Shown: positions 30,115 to 39,424, numbered from the stretch's first letter. The stretch is 64,000 nt of DNA from CAVTTH01 sp963737545 (GCA_963737545.1 CAVTTH010000001.1:186001-250000), one strand, 5' to 3'. Program-made: numbers and translations. Notes: generated by a model not told the origin, from the sequence alone.

Positions 30115-30918
30115 TTAGATCGACGTTCCGTCGTCGCTGCTTCCCTTGTACGGACAAATCCCGCGCTTCTTCGCGTTTGCGACGAAATCGAAGAATTCGC
30201 GTGCGGGCCCGCCCAGATTCATTTTTGCAGCTTGCTCGAGCGCCTGTGAAATATTGAGCCCGCTGGTGTAAAGCAGCTTGAAGGCTGCCTTGATCTCGTC
30301 GCGGTCTTTCTGGCTGAAGCCTGCTCGCTTCAAACCTATGACGTTGATTCCGAAAATAGAATTGCGTTTTGCCGCGATGGTGAACGGCGGCAAATCTTTC
30401 CCAAACCCTGAGTTGCCTTGCACCATCACGAGACGTCCGACGTGCATGTGCTGGTGGTATGTCGATCCGCCGCCAAGAAACGCCCGATCGTCAACGCGCA
30501 CATGTCCGCCCAACAGGCAATTATTGGCGATAATCACTTTGTCGCCGATTTGGCAATTGTGTCCGATGTGAACTCCGGTCATCAGGAAATTCTTGTCGCC
30601 GATTTTCGTCGCACTTCCGTCGGCACTGCCGCGATGAATCGTGCAGTATTCCCGAATGACGTTGTCATTGCCGATTTCGATCCTGGTCTTTCGTTCCGGC
30701 GAGAAAGCGAGGTCCTGCGGTCCGCCCCCGATGATTGCTCCATGACCAATGAAATTTCCCGAACCAATCTTCACGTCACCTTCGATGATGACGTGCGATT
30801 GGATGATCGTCTTCTCGTCGATCTTCGCTTTCGCTCCAATAATCGAGTACGGTCCGACCTCAACACCGGCTCCGATTTTCGCGGCCGGATCGATAATTGC
30901 TGTCGGGTGAATCTTCAA
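30115..30918 (-). CDS. lpxA: UDP-N-acetylglucosamine acyltransferase
   Basis: Start chosen at TTG 30918, giving 267 residues (family ~260) beginning KIHPTAIIDPAAKIGAG. A strong Shine-Dalgarno (AAGGAGG) lies about 10 bases before it. Hexapeptide repeats form the left-handed beta helix; the catalytic histidine lies in NDNVIREYCTIHRGS..GDKNFLMTGVHIGHNC, and the C-terminus is helical (GFSQKDRDEIKAAFKLLY). First step of lipid A synthesis in the cytoplasm. The TTG overlaps the corrected radC stop (TTGA), so the two are translationally coupled; the apparent RadC-LpxA fusion is due to one extra G. Confidence 0.92.
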   Translation of the reverse strand: MKIHPTAIIDPAAKIGAGVEVGPYSIIGAKAKIDEKTIIQSHVIIEGDVKIGSGNFIGHGAIIGGGPQDLAFSPERKTRIEIGNDNVIREYCTIHRGSADGSATKIGDKNFLMTGVHIGHNCQIGDKVIIANNCLLGGHVRVDDRAFLGGGSTYHQHMHVGRLVMVQGNSGFGKDLPPFTIAAKRNSIFGINVIGLKRAGFSQKDRDEIKAAFKLLYTSGLNISQALEQAAKMNLGGPAREFFDFVANAKKRGICPYKGSSDDGTSI

Positions 30919-31611
30919 AGCACCCCCGCCTCCTTGAAAGCTGAAATACGGCGCCCGCCCCTCGGCGGGCGCGCCGATAATGATGTGGTCGAGCAGCTTG
31001 ATCTGCAGGAGCTCGGCCGCCTCCGATAGTCGTCTCGTTAGGCTGTGATCGCTCTGGCTGGGGGAAGGATCGCCCGACGGATGATTGTGCACGACGATGA
31101 CGGCGTAGGCGGACGCTATGATCGCCGGACGAAAAACCTCGCGTGGATGCGCGATGCTTTCATTCACGCTGCCCAGTGAAACTTCTTCGATCTGCACCAG
31201 ATGATAACGCGTATCGAGCAAGATGACGCGCAGTGATTCCTTGTGCAGCATGCGCAACTCGGCGCCAACCAGATCGCAGACCAGTTCCGGAGAATCAACT
31301 TTCTTCCGGGCGAAGGATTCCCGCGCCAGTCTTTGCCCGAGGCCAAACGCCGCGACGAGTTGCACCGCTTTTGCATTCCCGACCCCGCGGACGGCGGCCA
31401 GCTCCTTCACCGTGCATCTGCTCAGACCACTGAGCGATCCGTATTTCACCAGCAGTTCACGCGCGACCTCGATCGCGTTCGCGCCGCGCACGCCCGTCCG
31501 CAGCAGGATCGCGATCAACTCGGGATCAGTCAGCGCCGCCGCGCCGCGGGCGATCAACTTTTCCCGCGGCCGTTCCTGCTCCGGCATTTCACGGATTTTC
31601 AGCTGAGGCAT
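30915..31611 (-). CDS. radC: RadC family JAB1/MPN protein, stop lost by one-base indel
   Basis: N-terminal helix-hairpin-helix part (LSRCTVKELAAVRGVGNAKA) and C-terminal JAB1 metalloprotease-like domain with IAHPREVFRPAIIASAYAVI, the JAMM signature VHNHPSGDPSPSQSD and LLDHIIIG. Just before the end the G run GGCGGGGG holds one base too many; removing it gives YFSFQGGGVL and a TGA at 30917-30915, the usual RadC end. Length ~231. Despite its name RadC is not proven to act in repair. First gene of a radC-lpxA pair. Confidence 0.88.
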
Positions 31612-31616
31612 TAATG

Positions 31617-31681
31617 TGGGAGCGGCCTTAGTGCCGCGATCAAGTTACTGAAAGTCGGGACGCTCAGGTCGCTCCCACATT
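31617..31681. repeat. Palindrome GTGGGAGCGGCCT...AGGTCGCTCCCAC
   Basis: An inverted repeat of about 65 bases with 10-base outer arms GTGGGAGCGG / TCGCTCCCAC lies between radC and the prenyl synthase. It may be a terminator-like or repeat hairpin; there is no U run. Confidence 0.6.
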
Positions 31682-31685
31682 TCAT

Positions 31686-32762
31686 TTACGATCGCAGTTG
31701 TTCGAACAAATCATGGAGCGCATCGCAAAGTTGGATCAAAGCGTCGGAATATTCGGTCGGGGCGTGGCCGACCAGATTGCATTGCGCATCCCGAATCAAC
31801 TCCTGGCCCGCATCAAGCGAAGCGCTGAGCGCGCCATCAGCCGAAGCCATTTTCATGAGCGCTGCAATTTCATCCGATCTGCCGTCGAGAATCAGTTCGC
31901 AGCAATGTTCGCGTTCAACCGCCGGAGTGTTCTTGAGCAGCGTCAGCACCGGGAGTGTCATTTTCCCTTTTCGCAAATCGGTCCCCAGGGTTTTGCCCGT
32001 TGCCTTCTCGCTGCCCGCGATGTCGAGGCAGTCATCGTAAATCTGGTAGGCCGCCCCAAACTTCAGTCCAAACACCTTCATCGAGCGAATTGTGTCCGCG
32101 TCGGCTCCGTTGATCGCGGCACCGAGCTCGGCGGCGACGGCGAAGAGCGAACCGGTTTTCATCTTGATGATGCGAAGATAATCGTCGATCGCGAGGTGCA
32201 GATCGAAACGCCTTTGTGTCTGGATAATTTCGCCCGAGCAAACATCCCGGGCGGCGCGCGCGATCGCACGACTGATCTCCGCGTTGTCGAAATTCGTCGA
32301 CAGGTTCAACGCCTGCGCAAACAGACAGTCGCCTAACAAAACGCTTAATGAATTTCCCCAGCGCGCGTTCACCGTCGGCTGCGAGCGCCGCCGTTCCGCC
32401 TCGTCCATAATGTCATCATGCACGAGCGTGGCCACGTGAATGAGCTCGACGATGACGGCCAGATCAATGTGCCCGGGTGTCACCCCGCCCGTCGCTCCGC
32501 CGCTGAGCAGGGCGAGAAGCGGCCGGAGACGTTTCCCGCGGCTGCCCACAGCATAAGTGACGTAACCTTCAATCGCGGGATCGAACGCTGTCGCCTGCCG
32601 CGTAATTTGTGCTTCGACTTCGTCGAGCTGGTGTTGCACGAGTCGTGCGACTCGGGCAATCGGTCCCTCGGAAACGATGGGAACAGCAGCGGCGGCGGAC
32701 GGCGAGAAAACTTCCACAAAGTCAGAATAGAAGGCCCATTTTCCAATGTCAAAGCAAGGCAT
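31686..32762 (-). CDS. Long-chain polyprenyl diphosphate synthase (IspB/HepT type)
   Basis: 358 residues with GSRGKRLRPLLALLSGGA, first aspartate-rich motif ATLVHDDIMDEAERRR (DDxxD), GDCLFAQALNLST, IIKMKTGSLFAVAAELGA and second motif QIYDDCLDIAGSE. The two-residue spacing in DDIMD and the small residues before it fit long-chain enzymes that make the quinone side chain, unlike the DDLPSMD enzyme at 12809. Likely supplies menaquinone or ubiquinone tail for the respiratory chain, including the SdhCAB complex. Confidence 0.88.
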   Translation of the reverse strand: MPCFDIGKWAFYSDFVEVFSPSAAAAVPIVSEGPIARVARLVQHQLDEVEAQITRQATAFDPAIEGYVTYAVGSRGKRLRPLLALLSGGATGGVTPGHIDLAVIVELIHVATLVHDDIMDEAERRRSQPTVNARWGNSLSVLLGDCLFAQALNLSTNFDNAEISRAIARAARDVCSGEIIQTQRRFDLHLAIDDYLRIIKMKTGSLFAVAAELGAAINGADADTIRSMKVFGLKFGAAYQIYDDCLDIAGSEKATGKTLGTDLRKGKMTLPVLTLLKNTPAVEREHCCELILDGRSDEIAALMKMASADGALSASLDAGQELIRDAQCNLVGHAPTEYSDALIQLCDALHDLFEQLRS

Positions 32763-32833
32763 CGATTGAGATAAGCATAGTTTTTATCGTCGTTTCGGGC
32801 AAAGCGGAGCGCAGTCGCCCCGTGACTACCAAT

Positions 32834-33493
32834 TTACCGCCGCCGCAACCATTGTTCGGTCGCGTATTTCGCTTCCTCAATTGCCTCCGCACGGTGCACG
32901 AGTTCCGACGAAAGATTTTTGATTCGATCATTCGAACAAAGTGCGAGCGCAAAGTTTCCCGAAAACGCTGCGGAGAGCTGTGGAACCTGAATACTTCCCT
33001 GCTGAAGCAAGCCCCTTCGTGTTCGGCGTTGGGCAGCGCCTGCCACTTTTGTTTCGCCAATCAAAACGTCAGCCACCACTGCATTGGCAAAGCAGGCTTC
33101 CGAAATCTTCGGACGGGCGGACGTCGCGATCAGCGCAGGTTTTCCTTCTTTTAGAAGCGCATCGCGGATCGCCTGATGGACCGCGGCGTAGATCGCGCCC
33201 GGCACCGACGCGAACGAATCGTGCCCAATGGGAATAATTAGCGAATACGTCAAGTCGTGGCCGTGCAGAACAATGCCTCCCCCGGTCCAACGCCTAACGA
33301 GATCGCGGCTTCCACCCTCTCTCACTGCATCATCGTATCGGCCGAAATATCCAAACGATAACGAAGGCCGCTTCCAGCCGTAAAAGCGAAGCGTTGGCTT
33401 GGTGGCGTTTTCCAGCAGTGCCTCATCAATCGCCATGTTGAGCGGCGCATGCCGCCGCTCGGAATCTCGATAAACGTCGAGCTCATCGAACAT
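32834..33493 (-). CDS. Lipoate/octanoyl protein transferase (LipM/LplA fold)
   Basis: Start taken at ATG 33493 (MFDELDVYRD); the upstream ATG 33511 lies in a REP-like palindrome. 219 residues with APLNMAIDEALLENA, RRWTGGGIVLHGHDLTYSLI (ligand-binding RRxxGGG and H-x-x-D), the LipM cysteine region ISEACFANAVVADVLIGETK and the lysine loop KVAGAAQRRTRRGLLQQGS. The cysteine in EACF favours a LipM-type octanoyltransferase over an ATP-using ligase. It loads octanoyl/lipoyl groups onto 2-oxoacid dehydrogenase E2 or GcvH. Confidence 0.8.
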   Translation of the reverse strand: MFDELDVYRDSERRHAPLNMAIDEALLENATKPTLRFYGWKRPSLSFGYFGRYDDAVREGGSRDLVRRWTGGGIVLHGHDLTYSLIIPIGHDSFASVPGAIYAAVHQAIRDALLKEGKPALIATSARPKISEACFANAVVADVLIGETKVAGAAQRRTRRGLLQQGSIQVPQLSAAFSGNFALALCSNDRIKNLSSELVHRAEAIEEAKYATEQWLRRR

Positions 33494-33506
33494 GCGAAAT
33501 AAGCTT

Positions 33507-33598
33507 GTCATCCTGAGCGAAGCGAAGCGGAGTCGAAGGATCCCGACGCGGCAGTTTAAGGTTACGCAACGGGACCCCTCGACTGCGCTCGGGATGAC
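33507..33598. repeat. REP-like palindrome, family 1, overlapping the pyrF 3' end
   Basis: Arms GTCATCCTGAGCGAAGCGAA and CTCGACTGCGCTCGGGATGA. The corrected pyrF reading ends at a TAA (33562-33564) inside this element. Confidence 0.85.
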
Positions 33599-34297
33599 AT
33601 GGCAAGTTCCTCGAGAATTTTTTCAACGGCTTCCAATGGGCGCGGATGCGCGGTGATGGGCCGGCCGATCACAAGATAATCAGCGCCGTTTTGCAGCGCC
33701 TTCGCGTGGAGTCATGAATCGCTTTTGATCGCCCGGCTCCGACCAGGTCGGACGCACTCCCGGAACAACAAGTCTCGCCTTCTCGCCAAGCCGCGCGCGC
33801 AACGCTTTAACTTCCTGCGGACTGGCGACGAAGCCGTCGATCCCCGCAGCCGCACCCAAAGCAGCGAGTTGCAGCACTTGTCCCTCCACTGACGATTCGA
33901 TGCCAACTTCGCGCAGCGTCTCCGCAGTCGAACTGGTGAGGACGGTCACGCCCAGGAGCATTATTCCGTAGGCCTGCGCAGATACCGCCGCCTCAATCAT
34001 TTCGCGACCCCCGCTCAAATGAACCGTCAGCATTTGCACGTCGAGCTTGTCCGCCGCTTCCACCGCGCGCGCGACGGTGTGCGGGATGTCGTAAAGTTTG
34101 AGGTCGAGAAAAACATTGGCGCCAGCCTGTCTCACGGCACCGACAATTTCGGGACCGAGCGCGGTGTAGAGTTGCAGACCAATCTTGAAAAACGAAACCG
34201 CACCCGAAAGTTGTTTAACCAGAGCAAGAGCCTGCTCTTTCGTCGCGACGTCAAGGGCGACAATCAATCGATCGCGATTGGCCAGTTGCGAGTTCAT
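33562..34297 (-). CDS. pyrF: Orotidine 5'-phosphate decarboxylase, frameshift near the C-terminus
   Basis: ATG 34297 starts RLIVALDVATKEQALALVKQ, then the catalytic VFLDLKLYDIPHTVARAV (DxKxxD), MLTVHLSGG and VVPGVRPTWSEPGDQKR. At about 33705 one extra G (CGCGAAGGCGCTG) shifts the frame and gives a premature stop at 33680. In the correct frame it continues QNGADYLVIGRPIT and EAVEKILEELA, with a short tail encoded by the REP-like palindrome and stop at 33562. Repaired length ~245. Last step of UMP synthesis; pyrE is also in this window at 57.4 kb. The indel is probably a consensus error in an essential gene. Confidence 0.87.
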
Positions 34298-34326
34298 CCT
34301 GTAATTCTCGAGAAATTCCGAACAGA

Positions 34327-35172
34327 TTGGATTGTATGCAGCTTCTTGCGCCCGCGAAGATCAATCTTTCTCTTGAAATCCGCGGCCGTCGTCCGGACAG
34401 CTTTCACGAAATCGAAACTTTGATGACGCCGATTTCGCTCTGTGACGAAATCACGATCACGGGAGCAGCGCACACCTTGGGAATCGATTTTCGCTGCGAC
34501 GATCCTTCCCTCCCCCAGGGCTCGGATAATCTGGTCATCCGCGCGGCGGCGCTGTTTTCGCGCACAACCGGCCAAAAGATTGACGCCACCATTCAGCTAC
34601 GAAAAAAAATCCCTCACGGGGCCGGTCTGGGCGGCGGAAGCAGCGACGCAGCTGCAACTTTGCTTGGCTTGAATCGTTTTTACCAGACGAATCTGCCGCC
34701 GGCGGAACTCGCCGGGTTGGCCGCGGAGATAGGATCGGACGTTCCTTTTTTTCTTTTTCAATCGGCCGCAACCTGCCGCGGACGCGGCGAAATTGTGGAG
34801 CCGACGAAACTTGCTGCAACGCTATCTCTCCTGCTCCTCAAGCCATCCTTCGGCGTACCGACTCCGTCGGCGTACTCACGATGGACGGATTCAAGACAGA
34901 TTCCCGAAGTCGTTTACGATCCCCAGGAGTTCGAAGGAATCCGTTTCGTTAACGATCTCGAACGGCCGGTCTTCGAGAAATTCGTCTTTCTGGCTCAGAC
35001 AAAAATGTGGTTGCTCAATCAACGGGAGGTCGGCGCCGCGTTGCTTTCGGGTTCGGGTTCGACCGTCTTCGCGATTCTGCGCGGTGAAAACTCCGCTCAA
35101 TCTCTCGCCGCCCGTGCGCGGACCGAGCTCGATCCCGAAATCTGGACGTATGCCGGCCAGACAATCCCGTAA
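34327..35172 (+). CDS. ispE: 4-diphosphocytidyl-2-C-methyl-D-erythritol kinase
   Basis: 281 residues of the GHMP kinase fold: N-terminal LLAPAKINLSLEIRGRRPDS with the catalytic lysine, ATP loop KKIPHGAGLGGGSSDAAATL, SDVPFFLFQ and C-terminal GAALLSGSGSTVFAIL. It phosphorylates CDP-ME in the MEP isoprenoid pathway, feeding the two prenyl synthases in this window. Divergent from pyrF with a 29-base gap, so the two promoters must overlap. DedA-PAP2 follows after 30 bases on the same strand. Confidence 0.93.
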   Translation: MDCMQLLAPAKINLSLEIRGRRPDSFHEIETLMTPISLCDEITITGAAHTLGIDFRCDDPSLPQGSDNLVIRAAALFSRTTGQKIDATIQLRKKIPHGAGLGGGSSDAAATLLGLNRFYQTNLPPAELAGLAAEIGSDVPFFLFQSAATCRGRGEIVEPTKLAATLSLLLLKPSFGVPTPSAYSRWTDSRQIPEVVYDPQEFEGIRFVNDLERPVFEKFVFLAQTKMWLLNQREVGAALLSGSGSTVFAILRGENSAQSLAARARTELDPEIWTYAGQTIP

Positions 35173-35202
35173 GGTCTGCGCGGAGCCGCGAAATTTTCCA
35201 CG

Positions 35203-36579
35203 ATGATCGATTACCTGACTGAGCTGCTTTCGGGAATGCAGTATTGGGGTTATGCGATCGTATTTGTGATCGTGGTGCTGGAATGCCAGGCATTCCTCGG
35301 CTTCTTCATGCCGGGCGAGAGTCTTGTCGTGCTGGCTGGATTTCTAGCCGCGCAACAAGTGCTCGATCTCCAGCTCTTGATTCCCATCGTCAGCGTGGCG
35401 GCGATCATCGGCGACACGATCGGTTATGAACTGGGCCGCTGTCTGGGCCGCGACTGGTTGCGACGGCACGGTCCGACCTTTTGGCTGCGACCCGAACGCC
35501 TCGATCGGATGGACGCGTTCTTCCAGCGGCATGGCGGACTGAGTGTGCTCTTCGCGCACTTCCTTCATGTCGGCCGAGCGTTGATGCCGTTCCTGGCAGG
35601 GGCGGCTCGCCTCCCTTATCTTCAGTTTCTTCTTTATAACGCGACCGGCTGTGTTCTCTGGGCCACCGCATTTTCCCTTATCGGCTACTGGTTTGGTCAA
35701 AGCTGGCATTTCCTCGAACGATGGATCGGGCGCGCCAGCACTTTCGTTGTTCTGTTCGCTGGATTGATCATCGCGACGATCTGGTTTTGGCGCTGGTTAA
35801 CCAGTCGTGAATTGGAGATTCGCCGGTGGTGGACAGCGTTTTGCCGCCGGCCGCAAGTGGTGAAACTCCTTCAACATTTTGCCGCGGAAATCGATTGGAT
35901 CGAACAGCGGTTTTCTGCGGAAGGATTTCTCGGAATTCATCTTACCGTCGGCGTTCTCCTACTCATCGCGGCAGCCGCCGTCTTTGGCGGTTTCGTTCAG
36001 AGAATTCTGACGCGTGATGCCCTGGTCTCGATTGACCTGCGCGTCGCGCACTGGTTCGAGGGTCGCACCACGACGGGATGGACCGAGGCCATGCTCTGGC
36101 TCGGATCCCTCGGATCAATCGCCTGGTTGTCGCTCCTCGGCGGCATCACCGCGCTGATTCTGGTTCTGCATCGCCGCTGGTATCGCCTGCTCTTGCTTTT
36201 GCTCGCGGTGCCAGGCGGTGCGCTGTTGTATGTTCTCCTCACCCAATTGTTCGGCCGTCCGCGGCCGCAGTTCGGTGGCGTTTTTCACGCCGAAAATACG
36301 TTTGGGCTTCCGAGCGGCGATACCATGACCGCGACCGCCCTTTACGGGACGCTCGCCGCACTCGCGCTCTGGCGCGTACCGCGATGGACGTGGCGAGTGC
36401 TCGTCGCACTGATAACAATCTTTCTCCTGCTCGTAATTGGCTTCAGCCGGCTTTACCTCGGCGCCTACTACTTCAGCGATATTCTCGCTGCCGTGATCGA
36501 GGGCACGGTGTGGCTGCTTTTCTGTCTGAGCGGAGTCGCTCTTGTTCGCTGGCGAGCAGCGGCGCATCGGAGACGATGA
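35203..36579 (+). CDS. DedA-PAP2 fusion membrane protein, PAP2 active-site residues replaced
   Basis: 458 residues. Residues ~1-200 are a DedA/VTT domain (FLGFFMPGESLVVLAGFLAA, GDTIGYELGRCLGRDWLRRH, HFLHVGRALMPFLAGAARLP), a family linked to lipid flipping. Residues ~245-450 are a six-helix PAP2 domain. All three PAP2 catalytic motifs are altered: the K of KX6RP is Thr347 (TQLFGRPRP), PSGH is PSGD (Asp373) and the H of SRX5HX3D is Tyr422 (SRLYLGAYYFSD). Architecture DedA-PAP2 is known, but this copy is predicted to lack phosphatase chemistry. It could bind undecaprenyl or phosphatidyl phosphate without cleaving it. Confidence 0.88.
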   Translation: MIDYLTELLSGMQYWGYAIVFVIVVLECQAFLGFFMPGESLVVLAGFLAAQQVLDLQLLIPIVSVAAIIGDTIGYELGRCLGRDWLRRHGPTFWLRPERLDRMDAFFQRHGGLSVLFAHFLHVGRALMPFLAGAARLPYLQFLLYNATGCVLWATAFSLIGYWFGQSWHFLERWIGRASTFVVLFAGLIIATIWFWRWLTSRELEIRRWWTAFCRRPQVVKLLQHFAAEIDWIEQRFSAEGFLGIHLTVGVLLLIAAAAVFGGFVQRILTRDALVSIDLRVAHWFEGRTTTGWTEAMLWLGSLGSIAWLSLLGGITALILVLHRRWYRLLLLLLAVPGGALLYVLLTQLFGRPRPQFGGVFHAENTFGLPSGDTMTATALYGTLAALALWRVPRWTWRVLVALITIFLLLVIGFSRLYLGAYYFSDILAAVIEGTVWLLFCLSGVALVRWRAAAHRRR

Positions 36580-36606
36580 GCGGGAAACCAATTCCGTCCG
36601 GAGGCT

Positions 36607-37362
36607 CTATTCCCCCACGCTGCGGCTCAAGCTCGCCTTCGCGTATTCGCGGTTCAGTTTTGAAATGAAGCTCGCACTAACTTCAACCGGGCACACTGCC
36701 TCGCATTCGTAGGTATTTGTGCAATTGCCGAAACCTTCGGCATCCATCGCCGCAACCATCTTTAGGACGCGGCGCGTCCGTTCGGGTTCGCCCTGCGGCA
36801 GAAGCGCGAGATGCGAAACCTTCGCCGAAGTAAAGAGCATCGCCGACGCATTCGGGCAGGCGGCGGCGCACGCTCCGCAACCGATACAGGCCGCCGCTTC
36901 CATCGCCAGATCGGCGTCGTGTTTCGGCACCGGAATCGAATTTGCTTCCGGAGCAGACCCCGCTCGCGCGCCGATGTATCCCCCGGCCTGGACAATGCGA
37001 TCGAGCGCACTGCGATCGACCACCAGGTCCTTGATCAACGGGAACGGTCTGGCCCGAAAAGGTTCGACCGTGATCGTCGCGCCATCTTTAAAGCGGCGCA
37101 TGTAAACCTGGCACGCTGCCCCGGGATGATCCGGACCATGCGCTTCCCCATTGATCGTGAGCGAACAGGTTCCGCAGATTCCCTCCCGACAATCAGAATC
37201 GAACGCAATCGGCTCTTCGTTTCGGCTGATGAGCTGCTCATTCACAATATCGAGCATTTCGAGAAACGAAGTGTGGGACGATATGTCTTTCACATCGTAC
37301 GTGACCAATTTCCCTTTCGCCTTCCGGTCTTTCTGGCGCCAGACTCTGAGGCGAAAATTCAT
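36607..37362 (-). CDS. sdhB: Succinate dehydrogenase/fumarate reductase iron-sulfur subunit
   Basis: 251 residues: a ferredoxin domain with the [2Fe-2S] ligands in FDSDCREGICGTCSLTING and a C-terminal part with AACIGCGACAAACPNASAML and a further NCTNTYECEAVCPVEVSASF, together giving the 4Fe-4S and 3Fe-4S ligand sets. It carries electrons from SdhA flavin to the quinone. Last gene of sdhCAB; a REP-like palindrome lies between it and sdhA. The length and CIGCGAC layout fit the class with a single large SdhC. Confidence 0.95.
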   Translation of the reverse strand: MNFRLRVWRQKDRKAKGKLVTYDVKDISSHTSFLEMLDIVNEQLISRNEEPIAFDSDCREGICGTCSLTINGEAHGPDHPGAACQVYMRRFKDGATITVEPFRARPFPLIKDLVVDRSALDRIVQAGGYIGARAGSAPEANSIPVPKHDADLAMEAAACIGCGACAAACPNASAMLFTSAKVSHLALLPQGEPERTRRVLKMVAAMDAEGFGNCTNTYECEAVCPVEVSASFISKLNREYAKASLSRSVGE

Positions 37363-37380
37363 GGCTCGTTAGGGCCTTCT

Positions 37381-37483
37381 GACATCCTGAGCGAAGCGCA
37401 GCGAAATCGAAGGATCCCGTCGCGGAAGCTCAGGGGTAGCGCCGCGGGATTCCTCGACTGCGCTGCGCTGCGCTCGGAATGAC
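37381..37483. repeat. REP-like palindrome, family 1, between sdhA and sdhB
   Basis: Arms CATCCTGAGCGAAGCGCAGC and a right arm with an extra CTGCGCTG expansion. It would be in the sdhCAB mRNA. Confidence 0.8.
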
Positions 37484-37498
37484 CATGGGCGCCAGACT

Positions 37499-39424
37499 TC
37501 ACTTGTAGCTCCTTTGCGCAAGCTCGACCGTTTCAAATTCCAGCGGTTCGAGATGCAACTTCGGCGCCGCCGTCTGGCCGTTCCCCTGATATTCCCACGC
37601 GAAAACAACGGCAAAGTTTTCGTCATCACGCAACGCTTCGCCGTCGGGCGTCTGATGTTCTTCGCGAAAATGCCCGCCGCACGATTCGTCGCGGGCGAGC
37701 GCATCAGTGCACATTAGTTCCCCGAACTCGAGGAAATCCGCAACGCGCCCCGCGCGTTCGAGGGCCTGATTAAAATCCTGTTCGTCTCCCGGTACGGTCA
37801 CGTTCTGCCAGAATTCCTCGCGCAGTTCGGGAATCCGAGCCAGCGCTTCGCGCAACCCGGCCGCATTCCGCGCCATTCCACACTTGTTCCAAAGAAGATG
37901 GCCAAGCTCGCGATGAAATGAATCCACCGTGCGTGTCCCTTTCACATTAAGAAGTTTCTGCACCCGGGAGCGGACTTCGTTTTCGGCGCGGCGAAATTCC
38001 GGATCATCGGTCGACGGCCGTTTGCCGATCTGACCGGCGAGATAAATCGGCAGCGTGTAGGGCAGGACGAAATACCCGTCCGCCAAACCTTGCATGAGCG
38101 CGCTCGCGCCCAGCCGGTTCGCGCCGTGATCGGAAAAATTCGCTTCGCCGATCACATGGAGACCCGGAACGTTGCTCATCAAATTGTAGTCAACCCAGAG
38201 TCCACCCATCGTGTAATGGACAGCGGGGTAAATCCGCATCGGTTGTTTGTAGGCATCCTCGTTCGTGATTTTTTCATAAATCTCGAAAAGATTTCCGTAA
38301 CGCTCGCGGATCGTTTCTTCGCCCAAACGCGCGATCGCGTCCTTGAAATCAAGATAGACCCCGCGACCTGTCTCGCCGACGCCGCGGCCTTCGTCACAAA
38401 CTTCCTTCGCACTCCGCGAGGAGATGTCGCGCGGGGCAAGATTGCCGAAGCTGGGATATTTCCGCTCCAGATAATAATCGCGCTCACTCTCGGGAATATC
38501 GTTAGGCGCGCGTTTGTCTCCCTGTTTCTTCGGGACCCAGACCCGCCCATCGTTCCGGAGCGATTCCGACATCAGAGTGAGCTTCGATTGATAGTCGCCT
38601 GAGACCGGAATGCACGTGGGATGAATCTGGGTGAAACAGGGATTGCCGAAAAGCGCGCCTTTCTTGTAGGCGCGATATGTCGCGGTAACGTTGCAGCCGC
38701 GTGCATTGGTCGAAAGATAGAAAACATTGCCGTACCCGCCGGTAGCGAGAACGACCGCATCCGCCGCGTGCAGCTCGATTTTGCCGTTCGTTAGGCTGCG
38801 AGTAACGATTCCCTTGGCGTGACCGTCGACGAGAACGAGATCGAGCATCTCGGTTTGCGGGAACATTTGCACAGTGCCGGCGGCGATCTGGCGACAGAGC
38901 GCCTGGTAGCAGCCGAGCAGAAGCTGCTGGCCAGTCTGACCGCGCGCATAAAACGTCCGCGATACCTGCGCGCCGCCGAACGAGCGGTTCGCGAGCAATC
39001 CGCCGTATTCGCGGGCAAATGGCACGCCCTGCTCCACACACTGGTCGATGATCAGATTACTGACTTCGGCCAGGCGATAAACGTTGGCTTCGCGCGATCG
39101 AAAATCGCCGCCCTTGATCGTGTCGTAAAAAAGTCGGAAGACGCTATCGCCATCGTTCTGATAATTTTTCGCCGCGTTGATTCCGCCTTGAGCCGCGATG
39201 CTGTGCGCGCGACGCGGACTGTCCTGATAACAAAAGCATTTTACTCGGTAACCGAGCTCGCCCAAAGTCGCCGCCGCCGATCCGCCGGCGAGCCCGCTCC
39301 CGACGACGATGATCTCGAATTTCCTTCGGTTGTTCGGCGCAACCAGCTTGGCGTGGTCTTTGTGGTTCGACCATTTCGCTGCCAGCGGTCCCGATGGAAC
39401 TTTGGAATCCAGGTGACCAATCAT
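37499..39424 (-). CDS. sdhA: Succinate dehydrogenase/fumarate reductase flavoprotein subunit
   Basis: ATG 39424 gives 641 residues, the length of Bacteroidetes/Wolinella-type SdhA. FAD-binding VVGSGLAGGSAAATLGELGY, the histidine for covalent FAD in RAHSIAAQGGINAAKNY, ILATGG-like VVLATGGYGNVF, active-site FTQIHPTCIPVSG and YPAVHYTMGGLWVDYN, and HLLWNKCGMARN near the end. It oxidises succinate to fumarate at the inner membrane. Its ATG overlaps the sdhC stop (ATGA). The long 883-codon reading from 40150 is a false fusion caused by the sdhC frameshift. Confidence 0.95.
   Translation of the reverse strand: MIGHLDSKVPSGPLAAKWSNHKDHAKLVAPNNRRKFEIIVVGSGLAGGSAAATLGELGYRVKCFCYQDSPRRAHSIAAQGGINAAKNYQNDGDSVFRLFYDTIKGGDFRSREANVYRLAEVSNLIIDQCVEQGVPFAREYGGLLANRSFGGAQVSRTFYARGQTGQQLLLGCYQALCRQIAAGTVQMFPQTEMLDLVLVDGHAKGIVTRSLTNGKIELHAADAVVLATGGYGNVFYLSTNARGCNVTATYRAYKKGALFGNPCFTQIHPTCIPVSGDYQSKLTLMSESLRNDGRVWVPKKQGDKRAPNDIPESERDYYLERKYPSFGNLAPRDISSRSAKEVCDEGRGVGETGRGVYLDFKDAIARLGEETIRERYGNLFEIYEKITNEDAYKQPMRIYPAVHYTMGGLWVDYNLMSNVPGLHVIGEANFSDHGANRLGASALMQGLADGYFVLPYTLPIYLAGQIGKRPSTDDPEFRRAENEVRSRVQKLLNVKGTRTVDSFHRELGHLLWNKCGMARNAAGLREALARIPELREEFWQNVTVPGDEQDFNQALERAGRVADFLEFGELMCTDALARDESCGGHFREEHQTPDGEALRDDENFAVVFAWEYQGNGQTAAPKLHLEPLEFETVELAQRSYK

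Noticed and set aside
30115..31611. A 498-residue RadC-LpxA fusion enzyme
   Set aside because: A single extra G in a homopolymer removes the radC stop; lpxA has its own start and ribosome-binding site.
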